A stretch of DNA of 20,171 nt from an uncultured Collinsella sp. (GTDB lineage: Bacteria > Actinomycetota > Coriobacteriia > Coriobacteriales > Coriobacteriaceae), in the NCBI GenBank assembly GCA_902470815.1, contig CABRHS010000022.1:1-20171 (forward strand). Reading direction: 5' to 3'. The first letter of the stretch is position 1, and every line of letters starts with the position of its first letter. The notes under the pieces are model-generated. The model did not search any database, was not told the origin of the DNA, and saw only the letters and a program-made list of their open reading frames with translations. A program made the position numbers and the translations under genes. Below, in pieces: positions 7,601-14,037 of the stretch.

Positions 7601-9302
7601 CCTGGACGCCCTCACCACCGACCAGGTGCAGGAGATCTTGGAGGCCTCCGGCAAGATCTACACGGTGCTCAAGATCGACGAGGTGTCCAACCTGGGCGCC
7701 GCGCGCATCCGCATCCGCTCGCTCATGGCCGCGCTCAAGGATCAGGAGGCCGAGCGCGCCGCCCAGGCCGCCGCTGCGGGCGACGCCTATGAGCAGGGCG
7801 AGGCCGCGCCCGTGGCGCCCTCCACGGACGCGCCCGTGTTCGCCACGCACAAGTACGCGCTGGAGGCCCAGCGCGAGAGCAAGAGCGCCGCGTATCCCAA
7901 GGTCCCGTTCACCGAGGAGATGCGCGACGCGGGCTACACCATCCTGTGCCCGCAGATGGCGCCCATCCACTTCGACCTCATCAAGGAGGTCTTCCAGGCT
8001 GCCGGCTACAACCTGGAACTCCTGCCCTCCACCGACCGCGGCGCCGTCGAGGCCGGCCTGCGCTACGTGAACAACGACATCTGCTACCCGTCCATCCTGG
8101 TCACGGGCCAGATCATGGAGGCAATCGAGAGCGGCCGCTACGACCTGTCCCGCACCGCCGTGGTGATCACGCAGACGGGCGGCGGCTGCCGCGCCACCAA
8201 CTACATCGCGCTCATCCGCAAGGCGTTGCGCGAGAGCGGCCATCCCGAGATCCCCGTGATCAGCCTGTCGGCCGTCAAGCTCGACGAGGAGAACCCCGGC
8301 TTCAAGCTCACGGTTCCCATGCTCAAGGCGTGTGTGTACAGCGTGTTGTTCGGCGACCTCATGATGCAGATGCTCTACCGCACGCGCCCTTATGAGGCTG
8401 AGGAGGGCTCCGCCAACGAGCTGTTCGAGGACTTCATGGAGCGGGCGCGCCGCATGGCGCCCTCGTTCACGCGCAATAGCTTCACCAAGCTGTCCCGCCA
8501 CGCCATCACCGCGTTCGACACGCTCCCGCTCACGGGCGAGGGCACCAAGCCGCGCGTGGGCGTGGTCGGCGAGATCCTGGTCAAGTTCCACCCCACGGCC
8601 AACAACCACGTGGTGGACGTCATCGAGGCCGAGGGCTGCGAGGCCGTGGTCCCGGGCCTGCTCGACTTCTTCCTGTACTCCATGAGCAACGCTCAGGTGC
8701 AGAAGGAGGAGCTCGGCAGCTCCGCGGTGAGCCGTGCCGGCATGGACGCCGCGATTGGCCTGGTGGACTGGATGCGCAAGCCGGTGGACGAGATGCTCGA
8801 GCTCAGTGACCGCTTCGAGCGCCCCGAGCCCATTTCGGTGATGCAGGAGAAGGCCCGCCAGATCCTCTCGCTGTGCAACAACATGGGCGAGGGCTGGCTG
8901 CTCACGGCCGAGATGCTCGACCTGATCGACCACGGGGCTCCGAACATCATCTGCACGCAGCCCTTTGCGTGCCTGCCCAACCACGTGGTGGGCAAGGCCG
9001 TGATCAAGGAGCTGCGCCGCCTGCATCCCGAGAGCAACATCGTGGCCGTCGACTACGACCCGGGTGCGAGCGAGGTCAACCAGCTCAACCGCATCAAGCT
9101 CATGATCAGCGTGGCCAAGGAGAACATGCGCGCGGGCAAGGGTTTTGTGATGGAGCCCATCGCCACCATTCGACGCGATTCGGTTACGAGCCGCATGAAG
9201 CCGCATCACCTCACGAGCGATGCCGAGGTGGAGCGGGTGGCGAGGCGCCTGGGCCGCGGCCTGCATTGGAAGCGCGCCAGCAAGGGCGACGGCGAGGAAT
9301 AG
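4680..9302 (+). CDS. Giant fused acyl-CoA dehydratase activase / double-subunit Fe-S reductase-like protein
   Basis: A 1540-residue cytosolic protein related to the ATP-driven activator and the dehydratase subunits of 2-hydroxyacyl-CoA dehydratases and related low-potential reductases. Two BadF/HgdC-type ASKHA ATPase modules come first: GIDVGSTTVK (31-40) with NGTCAGG (C148) and SRCGVF, and GLDAGSTTMK (from 346) with DIGGQDMK, ACSSGCG (C468) and SRCTVF. In HgdC such cysteines hold a [4Fe-4S] cluster between two subunits. Next come a CGRCSNNC cluster (from C629), a DUF2229-like region (from about 693), an Ala-rich linker (about 1018-1070), and an HgdB-like region with CPQM (C1090), NNDICYPS, TGGGCR and CTQPFAC (from C1425), likely Fe-S ligands. 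The ATG follows GGAAGGGA. This fusion is known in anaerobes, but its substrate is not established. No separate dehydratase or CoA-transferase gene is nearby. Confidence 0.93.
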   Translation: MAEDMQDVSRMGAPSGAIWNPENAEGDLHLGIDVGSTTVKLAVLNDADQIVYAKYQRHHTDVRACARDLFAGAATVLPHAGMTCAITGSGGLLLSQWLGLEFVQEVIASKRAVETLIPQTDVAIELGGEDAKIIYFDSGIEQRMNGTCAGGTGAFIDQMATLLHTDASGLNELASRAETIYPIASRCGVFAKTDVQPLLNEGARPEDVAASIFQAVVTQTISGLACGRPIRGHVAFLGGPLQYLSELRRRFYLTLDLDDEHIIVPENAHLFVASGAAMAHESGKLTTFPELIEAIDGLGDTQGDEVARLEPLFATEEDLAEFHERHDREVVPRGELAGYTGRVFIGLDAGSTTMKAAMVGEDGQLLHTWYGNNNGDILGTAKTIMADFYAHIPAGCTIGHVTTTGYGEALLIEALKADSGEIETVAHLRGARAFLPGVEFILDIGGQDMKCLRVRDGVIEHIMLNEACSSGCGSFIESFAVSMDMDVRAFAAEAIAARKPVDLGSRCTVFMNSRVKQAQKEGATVGDIAAGLSYSVIKNALFKVIKLRDPHEIGTQVIVQGGTFMSDATLRAFEQLTGVHAVRPDIAGCMGAYGAALLARDRAGATGTSGVLSAGQIAALTVEQKHARCGRCSNNCQLTINDFGGGRRFITGNRCEKGAGHKKRKTEAPNLFVAKNKLLFDRECLSPEEAPRGTVGIPRALNMYENYPFWHAFFTRLGFSVVLSDNSSKATYESGIESMPSESVCYPAKLSHGHVMNLIGKDPDFIWMPCVRWERKEDASAGNCYNCPIVMSYPTALGLNIDDITEKHVEFMYPFVPYHDKVELKRRLYELLAVERVVDAEAGRGRVRGPKLTRTEVDDAVNAAYEADARFHQDIQTMGEEAMRWIEENGGHGIVLAGRPYHNDPEINHSLPELIASFGFAVLTEDSVAHLVKPERPIRVVDQWMYHSRLYAAARFVTMRNDLDLVQMNSFGCGLDALTTDQVQEILEASGKIYTVLKIDEVSNLGAARIRIRSLMAALKDQEAERAAQAAAAGDAYEQGEAAPVAPSTDAPVFATHKYALEAQRESKSAAYPKVPFTEEMRDAGYTILCPQMAPIHFDLIKEVFQAAGYNLELLPSTDRGAVEAGLRYVNNDICYPSILVTGQIMEAIESGRYDLSRTAVVITQTGGGCRATNYIALIRKALRESGHPEIPVISLSAVKLDEENPGFKLTVPMLKACVYSVLFGDLMMQMLYRTRPYEAEEGSANELFEDFMERARRMAPSFTRNSFTKLSRHAITAFDTLPLTGEGTKPRVGVVGEILVKFHPTANNHVVDVIEAEGCEAVVPGLLDFFLYSMSNAQVQKEELGSSAVSRAGMDAAIGLVDWMRKPVDEMLELSDRFERPEPISVMQEKARQILSLCNNMGEGWLLTAEMLDLIDHGAPNIICTQPFACLPNHVVGKAVIKELRRLHPESNIVAVDYDPGASEVNQLNRIKLMISVAKENMRAGKGFVMEPIATIRRDSVTSRMKPHHLTSDAEVERVARRLGRGLHWKRASKGDGEE

Positions 9303-9339
9303 CCGCGGAGAAAACGCCCGGTTGGCTGTAGCGCTTCGA

Positions 9340-9378
9340 GCCGCCGCGACCCCTCAGGTGGTTGCGGCGGCTTTTGTG
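9340..9378 (+). terminator. Rho-independent terminator after the giant reductase gene
   Basis: A 12-bp stem (9340-9351 with 9360-9371, GCCGCCGCGACC pairing with GGTTGCGGCGGC through one G-T pair), an 8-base loop and TTTTGTGT follow 38 bases after the stop codon. It closes the TetR-reductase unit. Confidence 0.85.
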
Positions 9379-9380
9379 TC

Positions 9381-9678
9381 GAAAGCCGCGTGGGATCGAT
9401 CTCATCGTCTCGTTTTCGGCGCCTTTGCTCCTATTTGGGGTGGGGCGATTGCCAAATTTGGAAGTTATGTAACCGGATGGCTTCGATTGGACGTGTTTTG
9501 GGGCGTAGGGCGGCCCAGGCATTTCGTGTGCTGTTGCGTTGCAAGCGAAATAGCGAACAAAAGTACCAATTGTGTTGCATTACGACAAGATGCATGTAAG
9601 GAGACCACGTCGCCGAAGGCGCGTGCGGTTACACTTCTTGCGATTTTGACAGTTGATCCCAGTTCGAGCCCGTAAAGC
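9381..9678. other. Intergenic stretch with no recognisable gene
   Basis: This lies between the terminator of the plus-strand reductase and the 3' end of the minus-strand membrane protein. It is less GC-rich than the flanking genes. The short open frames here lack ribosome sites and recognisable protein features. It contains TTGACA (9647-9652) without a sensible downstream gene. I see no RNA gene or repeat. Confidence 0.5.
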
Positions 9679-10821
9679 TTAGCTGCGCTTTGCCAGCAGG
9701 TAGATGGAGATGCGCGGCGAGCTGTATTCGTCGAATTCCTTCTTGGGCTCGGTGTCAAAAAGCGCCCACGCACGCAGCGTGCCGGTGTTGTCCAGGTCAG
9801 TGTCGATGGCGGTGTAGTAGTCGCCGGTGACGAAGGCCTGGCAGAACTCCTCGGGCAGCACGGGTGCATTGACGAGTCCCGTGTCCAGCAGCTCGATTCC
9901 CTCCGCCTCGATATCCACGCTGGAGATCGCCTCATAGAAGCGCGCGAAGCTTTTCTCGGCAAAGGCGAGGTTTTCCTCGGGGGTGCGGCTGATGTCGACG
10001 TCGGCGCTGTAAACCACGCTGTCGACCGCACCGGATTCGTCTGTCTCTATGGCCACGTTTGCCACGGGGTCATCGTTCTCATCGGTGATGTTTCCGCTCA
10101 CGCGGTAGCCGCTGTCCTGGCGGTGTTCGAGCGGGACGTCGGCTATGGTGTAGCTGCACACGGGCTCGAGCGCGGCGTTGAAGGCCCGGATGGTGCACGC
10201 CGACGCCTCTTGGTCAGCGGAGGATTGCGTTGCGGAGTCGATGAAGCGCGGGACGAAGGCAAGCGTGAGGATAAGAAGCGGCAGGCCCAGCACGAGCAGG
10301 CGCGTGCGGCCCAGGCCGGGGAGCGCCATTCTGTGGGCGTGCGCGACCGCGGCCGCCGCGTTGCTCATGCGGCGCATGGTGTCGAAAAAGCCATAGGCGG
10401 CCATGGCACCGCCGGCGATCTGAAGGCCCGTGCTCAAGGCATCGAGATCGTCGTTGTCCAGGGCGTCAACCACGCGGCCCGCTGCTCCCACGCCGATGCC
10501 GCCGACGACCGCGGGGCTTGTCTCGATGTCTGCGTTGGCGTCGAGCGCCTCGCGCTCGAGCTCCTGCCAATGGGCGCTGCCGAGTCCGCGCCTGGCGGCG
10601 ACTCCGCAGGCGATGCACGCCGCGCCCTCGGCGATCATGAGGACGATCATGGCTGCCATCTGCAGGTCCCCAAAGCCCGTGGAGCCAAGGCCGATGTTGT
10701 CGATCATCACGAGCAGGATGGTGAGCCCGCCCGTGAGGAACAGGGCGGCCAGGGAATACCAGGCTGCCTTGGGGAGCAGGTAATAGCGCTTCACCAGTTT
10801 CGCATCGCGTGCACTGAGCAT
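9679..10821 (-). CDS. Membrane protein of unknown function with extracytoplasmic C-terminal domain
   Basis: A 380-residue protein that I do not recognise. ATG 10821 is chosen because GGGAGG lies just before it on the minus strand; the frame is open further upstream without a better start. Predicted membrane segments are at residues 21-41, 53-75 and about 174-191, with a weaker hydrophobic stretch at 130-146. An acidic stretch (DALDNDDLDALS) precedes the weak segment. After the last helix, residues 192-380 form an acidic, soluble domain with two cysteines in ACTIRAF...PVCSYT and one in EEFCQAF, probably outside the membrane. The 5' end faces the divergent zinc-ribbon gene across a 161-bp gap. 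It resembles lineage-specific membrane proteins rather than a named family. Confidence 0.75.
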   Translation of the reverse strand: MLSARDAKLVKRYYLLPKAAWYSLAALFLTGGLTILLVMIDNIGLGSTGFGDLQMAAMIVLMIAEGAACIACGVAARRGLGSAHWQELEREALDANADIETSPAVVGGIGVGAAGRVVDALDNDDLDALSTGLQIAGGAMAAYGFFDTMRRMSNAAAAVAHAHRMALPGLGRTRLLVLGLPLLILTLAFVPRFIDSATQSSADQEASACTIRAFNAALEPVCSYTIADVPLEHRQDSGYRVSGNITDENDDPVANVAIETDESGAVDSVVYSADVDISRTPEENLAFAEKSFARFYEAISSVDIEAEGIELLDTGLVNAPVLPEEFCQAFVTGDYYTAIDTDLDNTGTLRAWALFDTEPKKEFDEYSSPRISIYLLAKRS

Positions 10822-10942
10822 GTGGCCTCCCGCGGTTGTCGTTGCATTTCCATTTCCGGGGCGCGCCGCCGCGCTGCCCCTCTCTACGAGACCGCGTCTT
10901 CGCACCTCGGTTCTTTTGAGTATGGCGCAGGAGGGGATGGCG

Positions 10943-10948
10943 TATCAT
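10943..10948 (+). promoter_or_regulatory. Candidate -10 box for the zinc-ribbon gene
   Basis: TATCAT lies 34 bases before the ATG at 10983, in the 161-bp region shared with the divergent membrane-protein gene. No good -35 is found at the usual spacing, so this is a weak call. Confidence 0.25.
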
Positions 10949-10982
10949 GGAGTGACGGTCCCAATCCGCAAATGGAGCCATT

Positions 10983-11420
10983 ATGCCGCTATCCGTCATC
11001 GCCATCGTGCTGCCCTTGGTCCTGCTCACCACGATGCTTGTGGTGCTCTTTGCCGCCTACCGTCGGACGGCACGGGAGATCGATACCCTCGAACTGCCTG
11101 TCCATGCGCGCTGCGGCTCATGCGGCCATGAGTTCGAATTGACGATGGCGGAGTTGAGGCGTGCCCATCTGACGAAGTCCGTCTCGCGGACCCGTACGAG
11201 CCTGCGCGGTCCGGCGCTGGTCACGACGAGGAGCTTCTCGACGTTTCAAAAGCGCTTGGAGTGCCCTGGGTGCGGCGAACGCGGCTGGTGCGAGGTGCTC
11301 AACATCGGTGAGCTCCAGTCGGCGGCGACTGGGATCGCGTTGAGGTACATGGGCGGCGCGCTGGCGTTTCTGGTTGTGCTGGGGTTTGCGTTGAGTGCGA
11401 TAAGCAAGGTCATTTTGTAG
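10983..11420 (+). CDS. Small membrane protein with internal zinc-ribbon motif
   Basis: A 145-residue protein of unknown function. A membrane helix at residues 4-25 and another at about 122-142 flank a soluble loop that carries two CxxC knuckles (C44-x2-C47 in CGSCG and C94-x2-C97 in CPGCG), the pattern of a four-cysteine zinc ribbon. The 46 residues between the knuckles are basic and Ser/Thr-rich. TGGAG sits just upstream of the ATG. Both helices flanking the ribbon imply that the ribbon lies on one face of the membrane, most likely the cytoplasmic one, but this is inferred. It is convergent with the yccF-like gene. Confidence 0.75.
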   Translation: MPLSVIAIVLPLVLLTTMLVVLFAAYRRTAREIDTLELPVHARCGSCGHEFELTMAELRRAHLTKSVSRTRTSLRGPALVTTRSFSTFQKRLECPGCGERGWCEVLNIGELQSAATGIALRYMGGALAFLVVLGFALSAISKVIL

Positions 11421-11431
11421 CCAAGGGGATT

Positions 11432-11534
11432 GGGCTATTCGGGCCATCCGCGTCCTGCGCGGGTGGCGCATCGCTTGCGGGCTATTGCGGCCGGTCCGAG
11501 GCCGGTGACGCGCCGCTTGCGCGTTGTTGCGGCT
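11432..11534. repeat. Short GC-rich imperfect tandem repeat with hairpins
   Basis: Two copies of GGGCTATT(C/G)(G/C)GGCC begin at 11432 and 11479. A related unit, GCnnCGCTTGCGnGnTnTTG, begins at 11468 and 11510; the 25-nt blocks match at 19 positions. Each interval holds a hairpin: GCCATCCGCG with CGCGGGTGGC in the first, and CGGCC with GGCCG in the second. The last unit runs into the stop codon of the minus-strand gene. The element lies between two convergent genes and may act as a two-way terminator or be a small intergenic repeat of the REP type. Confidence 0.55.
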
Positions 11535-11895
11535 AGTCAAGCACGCGCGCTCCAAAAGGCAGCAACGAGAGCTTCGCCATCTTGAACGACTGCAGGCCAA
11601 AGGGGATGCCGATGATGGTGATGCAGTTGACGACGCCGGCGACCAGGTAGGAGAAGGCCATGGGAATGCCGGCGAAGATCACCCAGAAGACGTTGGCGAT
11701 AAGCGAGGGCGCGCCGCCGCCGTACTCGATGGTCTTGCCGAACGGCGCGAGCGTAAGCGATGCCATCTTGAACGCCTGACGGCCCAAGGGAATCCCGATG
11801 ATGGTGATGCAGAACAGACACCCGACGCCAAACCAGTAGAGCGCGGTGAAGATGCCGCCGAAGAGCATCCAGATGATGTTGCCGATAAGGCGCAT
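11533..11895 (-). CDS. YccF domain inner-membrane protein
   Basis: A 120-residue protein made of two similar halves, each with a hydrophobic helix followed by CITIIGIPxGxQxFKMAxLxLxPFG (near residues 28-53 and 90-115). This duplicated arrangement is diagnostic of the YccF domain family (PF03733), small membrane proteins with no established biochemical function. Full length for the family. The upstream ribosome site is weak. A TACAAT box on the minus strand, about 40 bases before the start (complement near 11930-11935), is a possible -10. Its 3' end overlaps the last unit of the hairpin repeat. Confidence 0.9.
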   Translation of the reverse strand: MRLIGNIIWMLFGGIFTALYWFGVGCLFCITIIGIPLGRQAFKMASLTLAPFGKTIEYGGGAPSLIANVFWVIFAGIPMAFSYLVAGVVNCITIIGIPFGLQSFKMAKLSLLPFGARVLD

Positions 11896-11986
11896 GTGAA
11901 ATCCAATCGACGCGAGCTTTCGTAAGGTAATTGTACGGGCGCGGGATTTTCCTGTCGCTTAAGGGGGTCTTAAATTGGAAGGCCCG

Positions 11987-12296
11987 ATGTCGTTTGATCG
12001 GGCGAAAGCGTATCTGGAACAGCGCGGCTCGGTGGCCGAGTCATGGAGTTCGATGTCTCGTTCGCCACGGTGGCGATAGCAGCGCAGGCCGTCGGCACGA
12101 GCGAGGGCAAGATATGAAGATGCTTTCGTTTTTGGCGGGCGAGGGTGCGGTGCTCGTGTGCGCCGCGGGCGATACCGCGATCGACAATCCCAAGTTCAAG
12201 GCATGTTCCACGCCAAGGTGAAGGTGATTCCCGGCGACCGCGTGGAGGAGCTGGTGGGTCATGCCCCCGGCGCCGGTTCCTGCTCCGGCCCCAATG
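11987..12296 (+). pseudogene. Broken YbaK/ProX-type aminoacyl-tRNA deacylase
   Basis: Pieces of a YbaK-like deacylase (trans-editing of mischarged Cys/Pro tRNAs) are readable in successive frames. MSFDRAKAYLEQRG starts at 11987 after GGAAGG. MEFDVSFATVAIAAQAVG starts at 12043. KMLSFLAGEGAVLVCAAGD starts at about 12117 and continues with the family motif IDNPKFKA. FHAKVKVIPGDRVEELVGHAPG starts at 12206. Each junction (about 12041, 12115 and 12204) loses one base, so no continuous frame exists. The family's C-terminal third after GHxPGGVCPFG is not recognisable, and the sequence then meets the 3' end of the minus-strand gene. Family assignment rests on order and spacing of these motifs. Alternatives are sequencing or assembly errors at three sites, which would still leave the end missing. 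Confidence 0.8.
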
Positions 12297-12331
12297 GCGC
12301 GCATCACCACGCCAGCGGCGTGCACCGCCCG

Positions 12332-13048
12332 CTAAAAGCGGTAATCGATGTGATCGATACACACGGCCTTAGACGTGAGGGGCATGTGGAGGGTGTTCTC
12401 GAGTCCCAGCTCATCCAGCTTGTTCGCAGCTTCGCGCCACGTCGCATCATGGAAAGCGCGAACTACGAGGACGTTGTCGTACAACGTGTACATGAGCCGA
12501 ATGGAGCTGACAACGCGCCGTGCGCCCACGTCCTTTCCGGGCGCGGTGCATCCAGTCTCTTCGCGGTAAAGATGGTTCTCCATGATGAAGCCCTGCAGTC
12601 TCTCCGAGATGGAGACGTTGCCCCGGTAGAAAACATAGCGAAACATCCAGAGCGGGAAGACGCACCAAGCGAACGCCAGGAGAGCGAACAGCGAGGTGAC
12701 CGATAGAGCGCCAGGCAGCTTGGCGAGGACGAGGGTCAAGTTGAGGAACAGGACGGCGGCTGCAGCGAGGATGGGGCGGAGTAGCGAGATGCCGCCACGG
12801 TAGGTGGCGGTAACGGTGACCCCTTCTCGCAGATCGCGGAATTCCTGGCGGAATAGCGGACGGCGCACGAGGCTGAACAAGGGCGAGCGAGTAAGATCGA
12901 ACGCGATGTCAAAGACTTCTTGGTGCAAACGAGAGCAGGTTCTCGCGAGTTTTCGGTACGTCTCCGCCCAATCCTCAACATGCTCTGTCCAATCGGGGTA
13001 TATACGGCGTAAAACGGCGATGATTATCACAGTCCGGATCTTTCTCAT
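12332..13048 (-). CDS. Two-helix membrane protein of unknown function
   Basis: A 238-residue protein that I do not recognise. The start at 13048 is chosen because AGGAGAAGGAA lies immediately before this ATG on the minus strand; an upstream in-frame GTG (13147) has no ribosome site. Residues 1-80 are charged and helical. Two membrane segments follow at about 88-109 and 115-140, forming a hairpin, and then a soluble C-terminal region of about 95 residues (ISERLQGFIMENHLY...). Both ends would lie on the same side, probably the cytoplasm. It is the last of three minus-strand genes (142 bases after the 257-residue gene). No enzymatic motif is visible. The 3' end abuts the decayed deacylase gene. 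Confidence 0.7.
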   Translation of the reverse strand: MRKIRTVIIIAVLRRIYPDWTEHVEDWAETYRKLARTCSRLHQEVFDIAFDLTRSPLFSLVRRPLFRQEFRDLREGVTVTATYRGGISLLRPILAAAAVLFLNLTLVLAKLPGALSVTSLFALLAFAWCVFPLWMFRYVFYRGNVSISERLQGFIMENHLYREETGCTAPGKDVGARRVVSSIRLMYTLYDNVLVVRAFHDATWREAANKLDELGLENTLHMPLTSKAVCIDHIDYRF

Positions 13049-13190
13049 TTCCTTCTCCTGTCTTTGGGCTTGCAGTTCGTAAAGATTGCGAAGGTCCGCA
13101 AAAGAAATGCCCTCGACCTTTTCGCAGGTCGGGGGCTTAGCGAGCACTCATGCGGGCTGCTTGAGTTATGGCTGCTCAGAGGGCTTCGCA

Positions 13191-13964
13191 TTATCCTCTG
13201 TTCGGAATGAGTTCCTGTATGCGTTCCCAGAGCTTTACGCGAATTCTAGGTACGCTCAACACCTTGCGCAGTTTATCTTGCGGCGTGTCGGCTTCGTCGA
13301 GGTTCGCGCCGATTTCTCTTAGGAATTTCTGGTCGTCAAGGATGTTGTCTCCGAAGCAGAGCAGCACGGCAAGGTACAAGCTCGCGTCTCTCCATAAAAT
13401 CACTTCGAAATCCGTTTCGGGAGCGTCGACTGATCCGTCTTTGCAATATCCGGAGAAGCCCCAGGCCTTGCATATTAAATTGCTAATGGCGTGATCCAAG
13501 CAACTGCAATATTCCCAACCTTCGGTCGTTGTGCCGCGGAAATCAAATCGCCTTTTAGGATGGTCGGGCATCATGCTTCGTTCAATCTCAGTCCACTTAA
13601 TGCCGTCGCACTGATGACCACCGAAGTTGGAGGGTCGGGGATTGAGGGAGGCGTAGTCGTGCAAAATGGTGCAGCCTCGCGAGGCTTGGAGCCACAGGTC
13701 GTCAAACAGGTAGCTTTGCACGAACTGATTCCGCATCAGGATTATGAGTTCGCGGACCATGACGTCACGCTTTAGCTCGATTACTTGGCGCTTGTCGGCG
13801 TCGTTTTCATTCTTTAATTTTTTAACCAGGTCATTAAGGCCGCTGGTTAGGTCGTTCCATTCTCCGTACTTAGTGAATAGCTCAGGATTCTTTGCTTCGC
13901 CGAAGATCTTTGCAAGGATCGCTTCGAGAAACTCTTTACATTTAAGGTTAGAGTTGTCGCCCAT
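13191..13964 (-). CDS. Hypothetical protein, lower GC than its surroundings
   Basis: A 257-residue soluble protein that I do not recognise. AGAAGGA lies before the ATG at 13964. The N-terminal third is helical and charged (KKLKNENDADKRQ near 48-60). The middle holds an unusual cluster: H117 and C119 in GGHQCD, then CSC (153-155), C165 and C174 around an ASN/ICKAWGFSGYC stretch, which could bind metal, though no known finger pattern fits. The C-terminal part is helical. In 13861-13980 I count 51 G/C of 120 bases, clearly lower than the adjacent housekeeping genes, which suggests acquisition by transfer. It sits 73 bases after the phosphoesterase gene and probably shares its transcript. Confidence 0.7.
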   Translation of the reverse strand: MGDNSNLKCKEFLEAILAKIFGEAKNPELFTKYGEWNDLTSGLNDLVKKLKNENDADKRQVIELKRDVMVRELIILMRNQFVQSYLFDDLWLQASRGCTILHDYASLNPRPSNFGGHQCDGIKWTEIERSMMPDHPKRRFDFRGTTTEGWEYCSCLDHAISNLICKAWGFSGYCKDGSVDAPETDFEVILWRDASLYLAVLLCFGDNILDDQKFLREIGANLDEADTPQDKLRKVLSVPRIRVKLWERIQELIPNRG

Positions 13965-14037
13965 TTGTCATCCTTCTTTCTTTTCGTCCGTATGGCTATT
14001 TTATTTTTGTGGCGGGTAGGTCTGATGTCCGCAAGAG

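Noticed and set aside
4908..9266. A 1452-codon open frame antisense to the giant reductase gene
   Set aside because: Composition is Ala/Gly/His/Arg/Leu-rich with no recognisable domain, as expected for an antisense frame of a GC-rich gene. The plus strand has clear motifs throughout.
9647..9652. A perfect TTGACA -35 box
   Set aside because: No -10 at suitable spacing, and the only downstream sequence is the 3' end of a minus-strand gene.
9660..9675. GTTCGAGCCC resembles a tRNA T-arm
   Set aside because: No acceptor stem, D-arm or anticodon arm can be folded around it, and there is no CCA end.
9998..10070. Possible EF-hand-like acidic stretch (NITDENDDPVANVA) in the 380-residue membrane protein
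   Set aside because: It lacks the glycine and terminal glutamate at the required loop positions.
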